Origin: Gemmatimonadota bacterium
GTDB taxonomy: Bacteria > Latescibacterota > UBA2968
Length of the DNA: 60,132 bases
Direction of reading: 5' to 3'
Assembly (NCBI GenBank): GCA_026706845.1
Contig: JAPOXY010000036.1
Coordinates: 1 to 60,132, forward strand
Shown here: positions 8,129 to 16,977 of the stretch, in pieces
Numbering within the stretch: position 1 is the stretch's first letter
Layout: every line of letters starts with the position of its first letter
The notes under the pieces: model-generated
Told to the model about the DNA's origin: nothing
The model's database searches: none
What the model saw: only the letters and a program-made list of their open reading frames with translations
Program-made: the position numbers and the translations under genes

Positions 8129-11100
8129 CTTCAATTAAGTTTTCAAAATACCGCCGGATAAGGGCCTGGTATTCGGGTGAATACCCTTCTTTGAGGGCGT
8201 CGCGCATCAAATGGCGCAGTGGGTTGTCGGCTTCTCCCAAATCTGCGGGGAGAGATCCCGGTCCGCGATAGGTCAGATTTACGCCCGTGCGCGCCTGTCG
8301 TTTTTTGCTTTTTCCGCGCGATCTCATTGCCTGTTGGGCATCGAGCAGGCGAGAGAGGATCTGTCGCTGTCGCATGAGGGTTTGGGGGGCGACCCGGCGC
8401 TGTCGCATGTCGCGCGCGGTTTCCTGCATGTCGCTGGCGATTTTACCCAGGTCGCCGAGCATTTCGCGCTGTTGCCGCGCCAATTCGCCGCGCAGGGCAT
8501 TGAGGGCGTCCCGGATGGCGCGCTGTCGGGCTGCGAGTTTTTGCCACGAGGGTTGGCCGCTTTGCCCGGGTTGCCCAAATAGATTTTCGGTTTGGGCGTT
8601 GAGTGATCCCTGTTGCTGGGCGAGTTGGGCCATTTTTGCCATCATTTCTTCAAAGCCCGTGCCCGATTCTGACGATGCGAGTTGCCCCAGTGCGTGTTGT
8701 ACCATCATGGCTGAGCGATTGATTTCTCCCATGGCTTCGCGGGCGAGTTGGGCAGCCTGATTGGCATTGCTCGCGTTGAGTTGTTCGGCAGCGGCTTCCA
8801 TTTTGTTTAAGGCATGACCGAGGGATGCCTGAGCGCGGGGGGGCATGAAAAAGGTTTTTTGCGAGGCGTCCATCAGGCGTTGCGCCATACGCGATGCCCC
8901 GGTTATCGCACGCGCCTGGTCCAGGGCGAGGGGAGCAGTGTCGTCGCGGTTTCCCGCCTCATTGGCGCGCTGTGCCGTGCGTTCCTGCGCCCGGGATAAG
9001 GTGAGCAAATCGTGCAATACGCGGTTGAGTTCTCTGGCGATCTCATCTTTTTGTCGCTGGATAAATCCCTGGCGGGTCTGAGCCAGGTTCTGGCTCAGGT
9101 TTTGCAAGTCCCGGGCGAGAGAATCGCTGTTTTGTCCCGCGCTTTGTCGTTGTCCCCGGGCGAGGTCCTGTCGCACTTGATCCATGCGGGGGGTGAGTTG
9201 TTTGTTTTGTATTGCATTGGCGATTTGGTCGAGTTCGCCGTCAGTGGGGCTGTCCATTTTTTGCGATGCCTGTTGAAGTTCTGTGCGCAGTTGTTCGGTG
9301 TCTCGGGCGATTCGCGCCTGGCGGCGGATGAGGTCTTCGGCAGACTCGCGTTCGATATTTTGCGTGATCTGGTCCTGAGCGTGGGCGAGTTCTTCGAGTT
9401 TTTGGTTGAGGGCGTCGAGCGTTTGTTGTTGTTGCACGCGCCGCAGAAGGGCGAGGGTGCGGTCGATGCTTTCGCGGAATTTTTCGCGCGCCATCTGAAA
9501 TTGTTCGAGGGCTTCGCGCACCATGTTTGCATCGGCATTTTTGATGGCTTCGTCCAATTTTTTCATGACATCATCGAGTTCTGGCGTGCGAATTTGCGAG
9601 AGCAATGTTTGTAGTTCTTCGAGTTTTTGCAAGGTGTCGTCTTCGAGCAATCCGCTTTCTTGCAGGCGGTCAAGTGCGCGTTCGAGTTGTTCGGCTGTGG
9701 ATTCAATTTGTTCGGCGAGTTGTTCCTGTGTTTGGCGTGCTTTTTCGAGTTCGCGTTTTTCCTGCCAATCGAGTTTGTCTTTGGAGAGCATATCGCGGGC
9801 GAGTTCTTTGAGGCGCGCGTCGAGTTCGCGGCCGCGTTGTTGTACGGCTTCGATCTCGTCGATGCTTTCGCGCTGTGTTTGGTCCGCTTCTCGATGGATT
9901 TCAAACAGGCTGGGCATGCGAATTGTAAAGGTGGCTGTTTCCCCATAAGAGGGGTTGGGATTGTTGTCGTAAGCGCGAATTCTGTAGGTGATTTGATCGC
10001 CAGGTAGCAAGTCGAGGTAGGACATGTCCCAGTGATAAGATGTCTCAATTTCGCGACCGGGCGTTGTGATAATTGGAAGGATGTGGTCTGTGTTGTCGTC
10101 TTTCTGATATCTGAGTTGCAGGCGCGAGACGCCATAGTCGTCAAAGGCTTCGGCAACGAGGGAGACGCGCATTGATTCTGTGAGGTCGATATCTTGTCCC
10201 GGACGCAACAGGCGCACATCGGGCGGTTGGTCGGGTAGCGCGACAATGCGATATGTTACGGGATCTTTGTTGGCGATCATCTGGGGATCGCGCAAGTGTA
10301 TGCGATAGCGCCCGTCTTTTTTCACTGTCAGGGTCGCCTGTGCAAGCGATGAAGATACTGAGGCGGGTAATTCGGTTGCGTCGTCAAATACGAGCGAGGC
10401 CGATTCAAGGGGTTTGTTGGCTTCAATGGTCAATGAGATTTCTGTGCCGATTGGTACAATTATGTCGCCGCCCTGTTGATCGATGCGGTCGGGCAGGGCT
10501 GTGTGTGGCGGAAATCGGTCGCGGTGCGAGATGCGCGTGACAATGGGTCGCGGGTGTACGGTTGCGGTGTAGGTGGGGGTTTGCGCGTCGTGGGCAGACA
10601 GGCGGTAATCAAAAGATCGCGTGACATTGGGAAAGTGGTGAGACGCGTCCGTTTGTTTGACTGGCAAGACAAAAGACGCCCACGTTTGTACGCCTTTTTC
10701 GCGCACATACAGACGCGCAGTGCGCGGAACAATGCCCGCAAATTGTGCGGTGAGTGTAAGAGGCTCCCCACCGATGATTTCGATATTGCCCGGTTGCAAA
10801 ATTATGTACGTGTCTGGCGGGCGGGTGTATGGGGTTTGGGGGTTTGCGAGGCGTTGGGCTGCGCCAGATAAGGCCGTGGGCCATCCCGCGTGGAGCAAGA
10901 GCGCGATGAGGGCGAGCACGACAACCGCCGTGGCAGCGCGGATGGGTGGCTTGCGATTGATGAGTGTTTCATACGGAAGATGCTGTGTGGCGCGTTCTGC
11001 CTGGATGACTGCGGCATCGACGAGTGCGGTGGCGTGTTCTTCGCGGTCTCTTTGTCGCCACAATTGGAGGGCGTTGATCAGATGTTGCTGGAGGCCTCCA

Positions 11101-11393
11101 AAGTGTTGTTCCACGCGCAGTGCGATCTGGTCGAGGCTGGGTGGTCTGATAAATGGCAGGACGCAGAAGCGGGCGAGCAAGTATAAGAGGCACAGGGCGC
11201 ACAAACTCTCTAAAATAATTTTTAGGATTGGGCGCAGGTAGAATATCGATTCGAGGATGACGAGGGCAATTCCAGCGCTGAGGATAAATATCAGTGCGAG
11301 TCCCACGCCTGTCAGTGCCCGATTCGCCGCCAGCAGTGTGCGCAATCTCGTGAGGCGGTGGGTGAGTTTTTGATGTGCAGAGTGTGAGGTCAT
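8103..11393 (-). CDS. DUF4175 membrane protein with long coiled coil
   Basis: A 1096-residue protein with two hydrophobic segments near the N terminus (about residues 27-80), a third near 150-170, an extracytoplasmic region with beta-rich repeats (about 180-480), and then a very long Gln/Glu/Arg-rich helical region (about 490-1060) with heptad-like spacing (RQTQEQLAEQIESTAEQL and similar). This is the DUF4175 layout known from FCB and related bacteria, where the family sits beside MoxR and DUF4159 genes. It probably spans the inner membrane and extends into the periplasm. It overlaps the TPR gene by about 26 bases and lies 10 bases after DUF4159. Molecular function is unknown. Confidence 0.85.
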   Translation of the reverse strand: MTSHSAHQKLTHRLTRLRTLLAANRALTGVGLALIFILSAGIALVILESIFYLRPILKIILESLCALCLLYLLARFCVLPFIRPPSLDQIALRVEQHFGGLQQHLINALQLWRQRDREEHATALVDAAVIQAERATQHLPYETLINRKPPIRAATAVVVLALIALLLHAGWPTALSGAAQRLANPQTPYTRPPDTYIILQPGNIEIIGGEPLTLTAQFAGIVPRTARLYVREKGVQTWASFVLPVKQTDASHHFPNVTRSFDYRLSAHDAQTPTYTATVHPRPIVTRISHRDRFPPHTALPDRIDQQGGDIIVPIGTEISLTIEANKPLESASLVFDDATELPASVSSSLAQATLTVKKDGRYRIHLRDPQMIANKDPVTYRIVALPDQPPDVRLLRPGQDIDLTESMRVSLVAEAFDDYGVSRLQLRYQKDDNTDHILPIITTPGREIETSYHWDMSYLDLLPGDQITYRIRAYDNNPNPSYGETATFTIRMPSLFEIHREADQTQRESIDEIEAVQQRGRELDARLKELARDMLSKDKLDWQEKRELEKARQTQEQLAEQIESTAEQLERALDRLQESGLLEDDTLQKLEELQTLLSQIRTPELDDVMKKLDEAIKNADANMVREALEQFQMAREKFRESIDRTLALLRRVQQQQTLDALNQKLEELAHAQDQITQNIERESAEDLIRRQARIARDTEQLRTELQQASQKMDSPTDGELDQIANAIQNKQLTPRMDQVRQDLARGQRQSAGQNSDSLARDLQNLSQNLAQTRQGFIQRQKDEIARELNRVLHDLLTLSRAQERTAQRANEAGNRDDTAPLALDQARAITGASRMAQRLMDASQKTFFMPPRAQASLGHALNKMEAAAEQLNASNANQAAQLAREAMGEINRSAMMVQHALGQLASSESGTGFEEMMAKMAQLAQQQGSLNAQTENLFGQPGQSGQPSWQKLAARQRAIRDALNALRGELARQQREMLGDLGKIASDMQETARDMRQRRVAPQTLMRQRQILSRLLDAQQAMRSRGKSKKRQARTGVNLTYRGPGSLPADLGEADNPLRHLMRDALKEGYSPEYQALIRRYFENLIEDAKKTTDE

Positions 11394-11403
11394 GGAACAG
11401 TAG

Positions 11404-12066
11404 TCAGTGCGTTAGCGCCCATACAATGACATTGGTGCCCATTTTGAGGGCTTCTTGTCTTTTTTCGGGCGGGTCGTTGTGTACGTCGGGGTCATCCCAT
11501 CCATCGGCGATGTCGCTACTTGTGTTGTAAAAGACGATCAGGCGGTCTTCGTGAAATAGACCCAGAGCTTGAGGTGGGTCGCCGTCGTGTTCGTGGATTT
11601 TTGGCAAGCCATTTGGAAATTGAAACGGCGTTTTGAAGAGGCCAAAAGACGGGGGTAATGGGACGAGTTTTTTGTCGGGGAATGCGCGTTTGATTTCCCG
11701 GCGAAAGGATTCGTCCAGGCCGTAGTCGTCGTTGGCGAAGAGAAAGCCGCCGCGTTCGAGATAGAGGCGCAAGCGCCGCAGTTCTTCTTCGGAGAATCGG
11801 ATATTGCCGTGGCCTGTGAGAAATAGCACGGGATAGGCAAAGAGGTGTTCGTCGGTGAGCGCGACCTGAGCTTCTTGCTCGGCGGTGCGTATGGGCGTGT
11901 GCTGTCTGATAAATGCGAGCAGGTTGGGGATTTCTGTTGGGCCATTGTACCAATCACCGCCGCCGTCGTATTTGAGACGCGCTATGGTGAATGCAGCGGG
12001 CGGGTCTTGCAATTGCGCCAGGCTGGGCGCAGAGATTATCAGGAGTAAGAGGTAGAAATGGCGCAT
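11404..12066 (-). CDS. DUF4159 domain protein, exported
   Basis: A 220-residue protein: signal peptide to about residue 18 (ISAPSLAQ), then FTIARLKYDGGGDWYNGPTE, the diagnostic beginning of DUF4159, followed by LTGHGNIRFSEEELRRLRLYL and GGFLFANDDYG. The domain has a class I amidotransferase-like fold but no obvious catalytic triad. DUF4159 proteins consistently neighbour MoxR, DUF58 and DUF4175 genes and are thought to be part of an envelope complex. Here it is the first gene of the DUF4159-DUF4175-TPR-secreted protein-MoxR set. The upstream ribosome site is weak, and a 46-base repeat element lies 39-84 bases upstream. Confidence 0.88.
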   Translation of the reverse strand: MRHFYLLLLIISAPSLAQLQDPPAAFTIARLKYDGGGDWYNGPTEIPNLLAFIRQHTPIRTAEQEAQVALTDEHLFAYPVLFLTGHGNIRFSEEELRRLRLYLERGGFLFANDDYGLDESFRREIKRAFPDKKLVPLPPSFGLFKTPFQFPNGLPKIHEHDGDPPQALGLFHEDRLIVFYNTSSDIADGWDDPDVHNDPPEKRQEALKMGTNVIVWALTH

Positions 12067-12104
12067 GGTTTTTTTAACGCGAGAAGGCGGTTTTCGGTTC
12101 CGTT

Positions 12105-12150
12105 GTAGGGGCGGTGCCCCTGTGCCCGCCCATCGGAGGTCAGGTCTCTT
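12105..12150. repeat. Interspersed GC-rich palindromic repeat, copy 1
   Basis: A 46-base element beginning GTAGGGGCGGTGCCCC, containing the self-complementary GGGGC-GGT-GCCCC and then GTGCCCGCCC. A second copy is at 13664-13710; the first 27 bases differ at one position. This copy fills the gap between the YkgJ-type gene and the DUF4159 start, touching the YkgJ stop codon. It looks like a REP-type intergenic element. Confidence 0.6.
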
Positions 12151-12490
12151 ATGTTTCAGTTTTTACTTTGTCTATTTGCAGGATGGAAGGCTCTGTGCCA
12201 AAGGTGTAAGTGCAGTCGAAGTCAACTTCGGATAAACACCGCGTGTCAATTGGAAATGCCGCGCATTGTTGTGGACGGTTTTCGTAGATGCTGCACAGGG
12301 TGTCCCCAGTGTCATTTTTGATGAGAAATGGGCATTTGAACAGGAGTTCGCAGCAGTTGCCACACTGGTTGCATTCGCCCTGTCGGTTTTTTTCTTGTTG
12401 CGCGACGTAGGCTTTGCGAAATCGCAGCAGTAAGAAGCGCCGCACTTTGCCTATAGCCTGTTCGCGCATTTTGCCAAGGGTTCTGGGCAT
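12149..12490 (-). CDS. YkgJ-family cysteine-cluster protein
   Basis: A 113-residue protein with the YkgJ pattern: CNQCGNCC, then CPFL, CSIYENRPQQCAAFP, and CLSEVDFDC. The eight or so cysteines probably bind zinc or an iron-sulfur cluster. Members are widespread and their function is not established; some act with methyltransferases or as oxidoreductases. An AGGA site 7 bases before the ATG supports the start. It lies 15 bases after the DUF4432 gene, so the two are probably one transcript. Confidence 0.85.
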   Translation of the reverse strand: MPRTLGKMREQAIGKVRRFLLLRFRKAYVAQQEKNRQGECNQCGNCCELLFKCPFLIKNDTGDTLCSIYENRPQQCAAFPIDTRCLSEVDFDCTYTFGTEPSILQIDKVKTET

Positions 12491-12505
12491 GGGAAAGTCC
12501 TGTTT

Positions 12506-13648
12506 TTACTTCATTTGTTCGATTTCACGCTCTGCAGCCTGTACGCTACTTTTGGTGTCGTGAACGGCAATGGTGAGGTCGCAGTGCCGGGTTTCGCCAC
12601 CGTTGAGTGTGATGACGCGCCCAGCATCGCGTTCAAAGCTTTTGGCGTTGGGATAGTTGGTGGCGGGTTCGAGGCCTACGACATATCCGTCTCGCGTTGC
12701 TGCGGTGTTTTTCCAGAGGGTGAAGTACGGCATTTGTTTGAGTGAATAGTGGAGCGAAGACCCTATGTTGCCTTCGGCGTTTTTGAGCAGGACAGATGTG
12801 TTGTCTTCGCTGTTGCCAGCGAGTTCGTAAAAATAACATTGTTCGATATAACCCGGGGTGGGACCGAGGCATTGGTCAAAGGTGCCGAAGCCTTCCTCTG
12901 CGCGTGGGTCGCGTGGGGAGACGGTTTTGTGCGGTGTTACGATAGATGCGCCTTCTTCGAGGATGGGTGCGCCGTAGTTGCAGTGGTAGAGCAGTTCCAT
13001 TTCAGCGGGTTTGTCGTTGAGGTTGGTCACTTGATCGGCTATGGTGAAGTTGTTGCTGCCGAGTTCGGTCGATATGGCTGTGGTGAGGCGCAGCGCGGGA
13101 CCAAACATCATGGTTTCATCGACGATGCCCAATACGGTGATGCGATGGGGTGGTGTCAGGTCGATTTGTATTTCGACATAGCGCGCGGGTATGTTGGCGA
13201 TTTTGCCGTGCAGGGGAACAAAGACTTCGGCTTCGTTGCCGTTGTTGTCGATTACGATGTCGTTGCCGGGGGCGCCATTGCTGTCGATGCCACAGCGCAC
13301 GATCCATTCGTTAAAGCCTTTGAGCCATCCCAGGCCGCCCCGGTCGTTGAGTTCGATGAAGGCCGGGTTGACGAGGTCGCGCACGGGCGATTCCCAGCCG
13401 AGGAATATGCCGCGATAAGTGCCTTTCCATATTCCCATGCCGCGCGTTGGGACGATGAATACGGAGAGTGCCCCGTTGTCGAGTTCTATGAGGTCAACCC
13501 CGTCTTGTACGCCGCCTTTGAGGGCGGTTTTTTGCACGCGCCAGGTATGTTTTGTGCCAAGTGGCAGGGTGGATTCATCGATGGTCCACGATTCTGTCCA
13601 GAGTGCGCGTTCGACATCGGTGAGGACAAAGCGATACATGCCTTCCAT
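12506..13648 (-). CDS. DUF4432 / aldose 1-epimerase-like protein
   Basis: A 380-residue cytosolic protein of the galactose mutarotase-like superfamily. Characteristic segments are LIELDNGALSVFIVPTRGMGIWKG and LGWESPVRDLVNPAF near the N terminus, YHCNYGAPILEEGA in the middle, and FTLWKNTAATRDGYVVGLEPATNYPN towards the C terminus, as in DUF4432 proteins. A carbohydrate-anomer epimerase role is likely, with substrate unknown. The start has AAGGA 8 bases upstream. The first gene of the minus-strand series, it is divergent from the Mur-ligase operon, and repeat copy 2 lies 16 bases upstream. Confidence 0.82.
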   Translation of the reverse strand: MEGMYRFVLTDVERALWTESWTIDESTLPLGTKHTWRVQKTALKGGVQDGVDLIELDNGALSVFIVPTRGMGIWKGTYRGIFLGWESPVRDLVNPAFIELNDRGGLGWLKGFNEWIVRCGIDSNGAPGNDIVIDNNGNEAEVFVPLHGKIANIPARYVEIQIDLTPPHRITVLGIVDETMMFGPALRLTTAISTELGSNNFTIADQVTNLNDKPAEMELLYHCNYGAPILEEGASIVTPHKTVSPRDPRAEEGFGTFDQCLGPTPGYIEQCYFYELAGNSEDNTSVLLKNAEGNIGSSLHYSLKQMPYFTLWKNTAATRDGYVVGLEPATNYPNAKSFERDAGRVITLNGGETRHCDLTIAVHDTKSSVQAAEREIEQMK

Positions 13649-13663
13649 GGGAATTCCTTCTGT

Positions 13664-13710
13664 GTAGGGGCGGTGCCCCCGTGCCCGCCCGTCGTTGGGG
13701 CAGGCTCCTT
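13664..13710. repeat. Interspersed GC-rich palindromic repeat, copy 2
   Basis: Same element as at 12105-12150: GTAGGGGCGGTGCCCC, then CGTGCCCGCCC, then a less conserved tail ending CAGGCTCCTT. It lies in the divergent promoter region between the DUF4432 gene and the Mur-ligase gene. Confidence 0.6.
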
Positions 13711-13800
13711 TTGTTGTCTATGATCGTCAGAATATACGGGAAAATGTGCGAGGTGAAAAGCGCAACGTAGAGATGCCGCCGCCTGATGCTGCCGGGGTGG

Positions 13801-13829
13801 TTGTCAAAATGGGTATAAGGACTTAATTT
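13801..13829 (+). promoter_or_regulatory. Probable promoter of the Mpl/MurC-like operon
   Basis: TTGTCA at 13801-13806, 17-base spacer, TAATTT at 13824-13829, about 40 bases before the ATG at 13871. Both boxes match four or five of six consensus positions. Confidence 0.45.
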
Positions 13830-13870
13830 TATACTGATTTTACGCAACTTCTACAGCATTGGCGATTGTA

Positions 13871-15253
13871 ATGAAAAAACAAACTTTTTTCTTTTGCGGT
13901 ATTGGTGGCAGTGGCATGAGTGCCATTGCACAGGTGTTGTTGCATCAAGGCCATGCGGTGCGCGGGTCGGATCGCAGCTATGACCAGGGGCAGAATGCGG
14001 ATTTGTACGCGCGGTTGCAGGCGCTTGGGGTGGTGTTGTTTCCGCAGGATGGGTCGGGCGTGGATGCAGATGTGGATGTGCTGGTGGTGTCGAGTGCAGT
14101 CGAGCCGACGATTTTAGATGTACAGGCGGGGCTGGATCGCGGTATTGCTATTCGCAAGCGGGCAGAGGTGTTGGCGGACTTGTTCCATCGGGGAACGGGG
14201 ATTGCCGTGGGGGGTACGAGTGGGAAATCGACGGTGACGGGGATGATTGGTCATATTTTGAGCAGGACCGGGCGCGATCCCACGGTGATCAATGGGGGGA
14301 TGATGCGCGATGCTGTTCAGCCACCGCGATTGGGCAATGCACTGTGCGGGGATGCCGAGTTGGTCGTGATTGAGGCAGATGAGAGCGATGGCACGATTGC
14401 GCTTTACGAGCCGACGGTGTCGGTGTTGACGAATATTTCGCTGGATCACAAGCCGATGGCGGAGTTGGAGTCGCTTTTTGGGGCGTTTTGCGCGCGGGCA
14501 AGAGATGCGGTGGTGGTGAATCGTTTGTGTGAGCGGTCGATGGCTTTGACGCAGGGCGTAAAGCGGCGAGTGACTTTTGGGGTGGATTGCGAGGGGGCAG
14601 ATGTGAAAGCTACCGGTGTCGCGTTATTGCCCGATGGTGTGCGGTGCATTGTCAATGGGCAGGCTTGTCGGTTGCGCGTGCCTGGACGGCATAATGTCGC
14701 CAATGCGGTGGCGGCTATTGCCGCGTGTGGGGTGCTTGGGATAAGCGTACAGGATGGGGCAGAAGCATTGGGTGATTTTCAGGGGATTGGCAGACGGCTG
14801 GAGGTGGTGGGCAGGGCGCGAGGGGTGACGGTGATCGATGATTTTGCACATAATCCGGATAAAATTGCCGCGAGTTTGGCTACGCTAAAGGCGCAGCCCG
14901 GGCGCGTGCTGTCGGTGTTTCAACCTCACGGGTTTGGGCCAACGCGGTTTTTGATGGATGGGCTGATTTCGGCATTTGTCAATGGGATGGATGCGGATGA
15001 TCTGGTGATTATGTCGGAGATTTTTTATGCCGGCGGGACAGCGCAAAAGGATATTTCGTCGGGAGACTTGATTGCCCAGATTGCGCGTGCTGGGCGGCGG
15101 GCTGAGTATATTGAAAGGCGCGAGGATATTGTTGTGCGTTTGGCGGAGGAGGCCCGGAATGGCGATCGGGTTGTGGTGATGGGTGCGCGGGATGATTCGC
15201 TGACGGATTTTGCAAGAGATATATTGTCACAGATTGAGAGCAGGGTGCGATGA
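13871..15253 (+). CDS. Mur ligase, Mpl/MurC type (probable murein-peptide ligase)
   Basis: A 460-residue Mur ligase. The N terminus has the UDP-binding GIGGSGMSAIA; the ATP loop is GGTSGKST at 114-121, where MurC and Mpl normally read GTHGKTT; VIEADESDGT, SLDHK, PGRHNVANA and DDFAHNP are the expected Mur motifs. MurC joins L-Ala to UDP-MurNAc; Mpl reattaches the recycled tripeptide. The overlap (ATGA) with an LD-carboxypeptidase gene argues for Mpl and peptide recycling, but sequence alone does not exclude MurC. ATG 13871 gives the family-typical N terminus; a TTG four codons earlier is possible. No strong ribosome site is visible. Confidence 0.75.
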   Translation: MKKQTFFFCGIGGSGMSAIAQVLLHQGHAVRGSDRSYDQGQNADLYARLQALGVVLFPQDGSGVDADVDVLVVSSAVEPTILDVQAGLDRGIAIRKRAEVLADLFHRGTGIAVGGTSGKSTVTGMIGHILSRTGRDPTVINGGMMRDAVQPPRLGNALCGDAELVVIEADESDGTIALYEPTVSVLTNISLDHKPMAELESLFGAFCARARDAVVVNRLCERSMALTQGVKRRVTFGVDCEGADVKATGVALLPDGVRCIVNGQACRLRVPGRHNVANAVAAIAACGVLGISVQDGAEALGDFQGIGRRLEVVGRARGVTVIDDFAHNPDKIAASLATLKAQPGRVLSVFQPHGFGPTRFLMDGLISAFVNGMDADDLVIMSEIFYAGGTAQKDISSGDLIAQIARAGRRAEYIERREDIVVRLAEEARNGDRVVVMGARDDSLTDFARDILSQIESRVR

Positions 15254-16140
15254 GTTTGCCTCCTGAATTGCAACCGGGCGATACGGTGGGGGTGATTGCG
15301 CCGTCCGGGTCTTTTGAGCGCGAGCGGTTGGCCCCCGGGCTGGCGTTTTTGCGTGCGAAAGAGTTTGATGTGCGCGAGGGGGCGGCGCTTTACGCTCAGG
15401 AGCGGTATTTGGCGGGGGCGGATCGGGCGCGTGCAGATGATGTGAATGCGATGTTTGCCGATGGGGATGTGAAGGGGATTTTTGTCGCGCGCGGCGGGTA
15501 TGGGGCAGCCCGCATTTTAGAGTTTTTGGATTGGACGTCTATTGCCCAAAATCCAAAGGTGCTGGTGGGGTTGAGCGATACGACGGCGTTGCAGTTGGCG
15601 ATTTTTGCGCGAACGGGATTGGTGACGTTTTCCGGGTTTTTGCTCTGTTCGGATGCGACAGCAGAAGGTGTTGACCAGGAGACTGAGCAGGCATTATGGG
15701 AAGCGGTGTGTTCGCATCGGTTTGAGGGCGTTGGTTTAACGCCTCTGCGCGATGGCGAGGTGAATGGTCCATTCATTGGGGGGTGTTTATCGCTGGTGGT
15801 GTCGCTGGTGGGTACGCAGTTTTTGCCAGTACTGGACGGTGCTGTGCTGGTGCTGGAGGATGTGAATGAGCCGCCGTATCGCGTGGATCGGATGCTGAAT
15901 CAGTTGGCGATGGCCGGGGTGTTTGATCGCGTCGCAGGTGTGGTGTTTGGCGAGTTTGTGGATTGCGAACCCGAGCGCGAGACAGAGGGCCGTGTCGAGG
16001 ATGTGATTGATGATTTTGCCGCACGGGTGTCCTGTCCGGTTTTTTGTGGCTTGCCTTATGGACACGGCAAGGCGCGGCGGGTGCTGCCGATTGGTCTGGG
16101 CGTCAGAATTGTACGGGATGTATTGGAATTTGATCTATGA
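15250..16140 (+). CDS. ldcA: LD-carboxypeptidase (LdcA family, S66)
   Basis: A 296-residue serine peptidase that removes D-Ala from recycled murein tetrapeptides in the cytoplasm. It starts with GDTVGVIAPSG, contains ARGGYGAARIL and the nucleophile motif VGLSDTTAL, and has the later glutamate (LVLEDVNEPPYRVDRML) and histidine (GLPYGHGK) expected for the Ser-Glu-His triad of S66 peptidases. No signal peptide. Its start overlaps the stop of the Mur ligase (ATGA), and its own stop overlaps the start of the M48 gene (ATGA), so the three are translationally coupled. Alternative: microcin C-type immunity peptidase of the same family, less likely in this setting. Confidence 0.87.
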   Translation: MSLPPELQPGDTVGVIAPSGSFERERLAPGLAFLRAKEFDVREGAALYAQERYLAGADRARADDVNAMFADGDVKGIFVARGGYGAARILEFLDWTSIAQNPKVLVGLSDTTALQLAIFARTGLVTFSGFLLCSDATAEGVDQETEQALWEAVCSHRFEGVGLTPLRDGEVNGPFIGGCLSLVVSLVGTQFLPVLDGAVLVLEDVNEPPYRVDRMLNQLAMAGVFDRVAGVVFGEFVDCEPERETEGRVEDVIDDFAARVSCPVFCGLPYGHGKARRVLPIGLGVRIVRDVLEFDL

Positions 16141-16937
16141 AAAAAATACCCCTGATATTGATCATTGCCTTGACGATGTCATGCGCGGTGATAAATCGAC
16201 TGAATTTGTTGACGCCCGAGCAAGAGGTGGAGCTTGGCAGGCAAGCCTCCCGAGAGGTGGAGCGGTCCGTGCGATTGTACAGGGATCCGCTGGTGCGCGC
16301 TTATGTAGATAGCATGGGTCAGGCTCTGGTGCGGGTGTCGGCACGGTCACAGTTTCGATATTATTTTAAGGTGGTCGATGCACCCGAGGTGAATGCATTT
16401 GCTCTGCCAGGGGGATTTGTGTACGTGAATCTCGGGTTGATTAAAGCGGCTGAGACCGAGTCGGAATTGGCTGGCGTGATCGGGCACGAGATTGGGCATG
16501 TGGAGATGCATCACGGGGCTAAGAAAATTTCACAGCAGTATGGTGTTGCCGTGTTCGTGGATATTATCTCCGGTGATGGGGATCCATCTATGAGGCGAAA
16601 AATCATCGCCCAATTGGCAGGTTTTGGTGGGGGATTGGGCGTGCTGAGCTACGGACGAGAAGCAGAGCGCGAATCCGATAAGTTCGCGGTACATTGCATG
16701 GTGAATGCGAGGGTTGATCCCGAGGGCATAGCGCGTTTTTTTGAGACGCTGTTGAAGTTAAAAAAAAGAGATCCAAAGGGTGTGGAAGTGTTGTTTTCGA
16801 CCCATCCTCCAACGCAGTCGCGCATCGATTTTGTTCGATCTGAAATTGCCAAACTTCCGAATACTGCGGGCCTTAAAAAGACATCCGCGCGGTTCGAGCA
16901 AATCCGCGCCCGTATCGGCGGAGGTAAAGGCCGTTAG
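16137..16937 (+). CDS. M48-family metallopeptidase lipoprotein
   Basis: A 266-residue lipoprotein protease. A short signal sequence ends in the lipobox LTMSC (lipidated Cys16). The zinc motif HEIGH is at residues 117-121, and the third ligand lies in GREAERESDKFAV. This resembles BepA/LoiP-type periplasmic proteases that handle misassembled outer-membrane proteins. The start overlaps the ldcA stop (ATGA). The next gene, AsmA-like, begins 40 bases downstream, so an outer-membrane maintenance theme fits both. Confidence 0.88.
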   Translation: MKKIPLILIIALTMSCAVINRLNLLTPEQEVELGRQASREVERSVRLYRDPLVRAYVDSMGQALVRVSARSQFRYYFKVVDAPEVNAFALPGGFVYVNLGLIKAAETESELAGVIGHEIGHVEMHHGAKKISQQYGVAVFVDIISGDGDPSMRRKIIAQLAGFGGGLGVLSYGREAERESDKFAVHCMVNARVDPEGIARFFETLLKLKKRDPKGVEVLFSTHPPTQSRIDFVRSEIAKLPNTAGLKKTSARFEQIRARIGGGKGR

Positions 16938-16977
16938 TAGCCTTTGCGAATTTCACACTTCCTACTTCATACTTCCT

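Noticed and set aside
12749-13723. 324-codon plus-strand ORF
   Set aside because: Entirely antisense to the DUF4432 gene; low-complexity, no ribosome site, no family.
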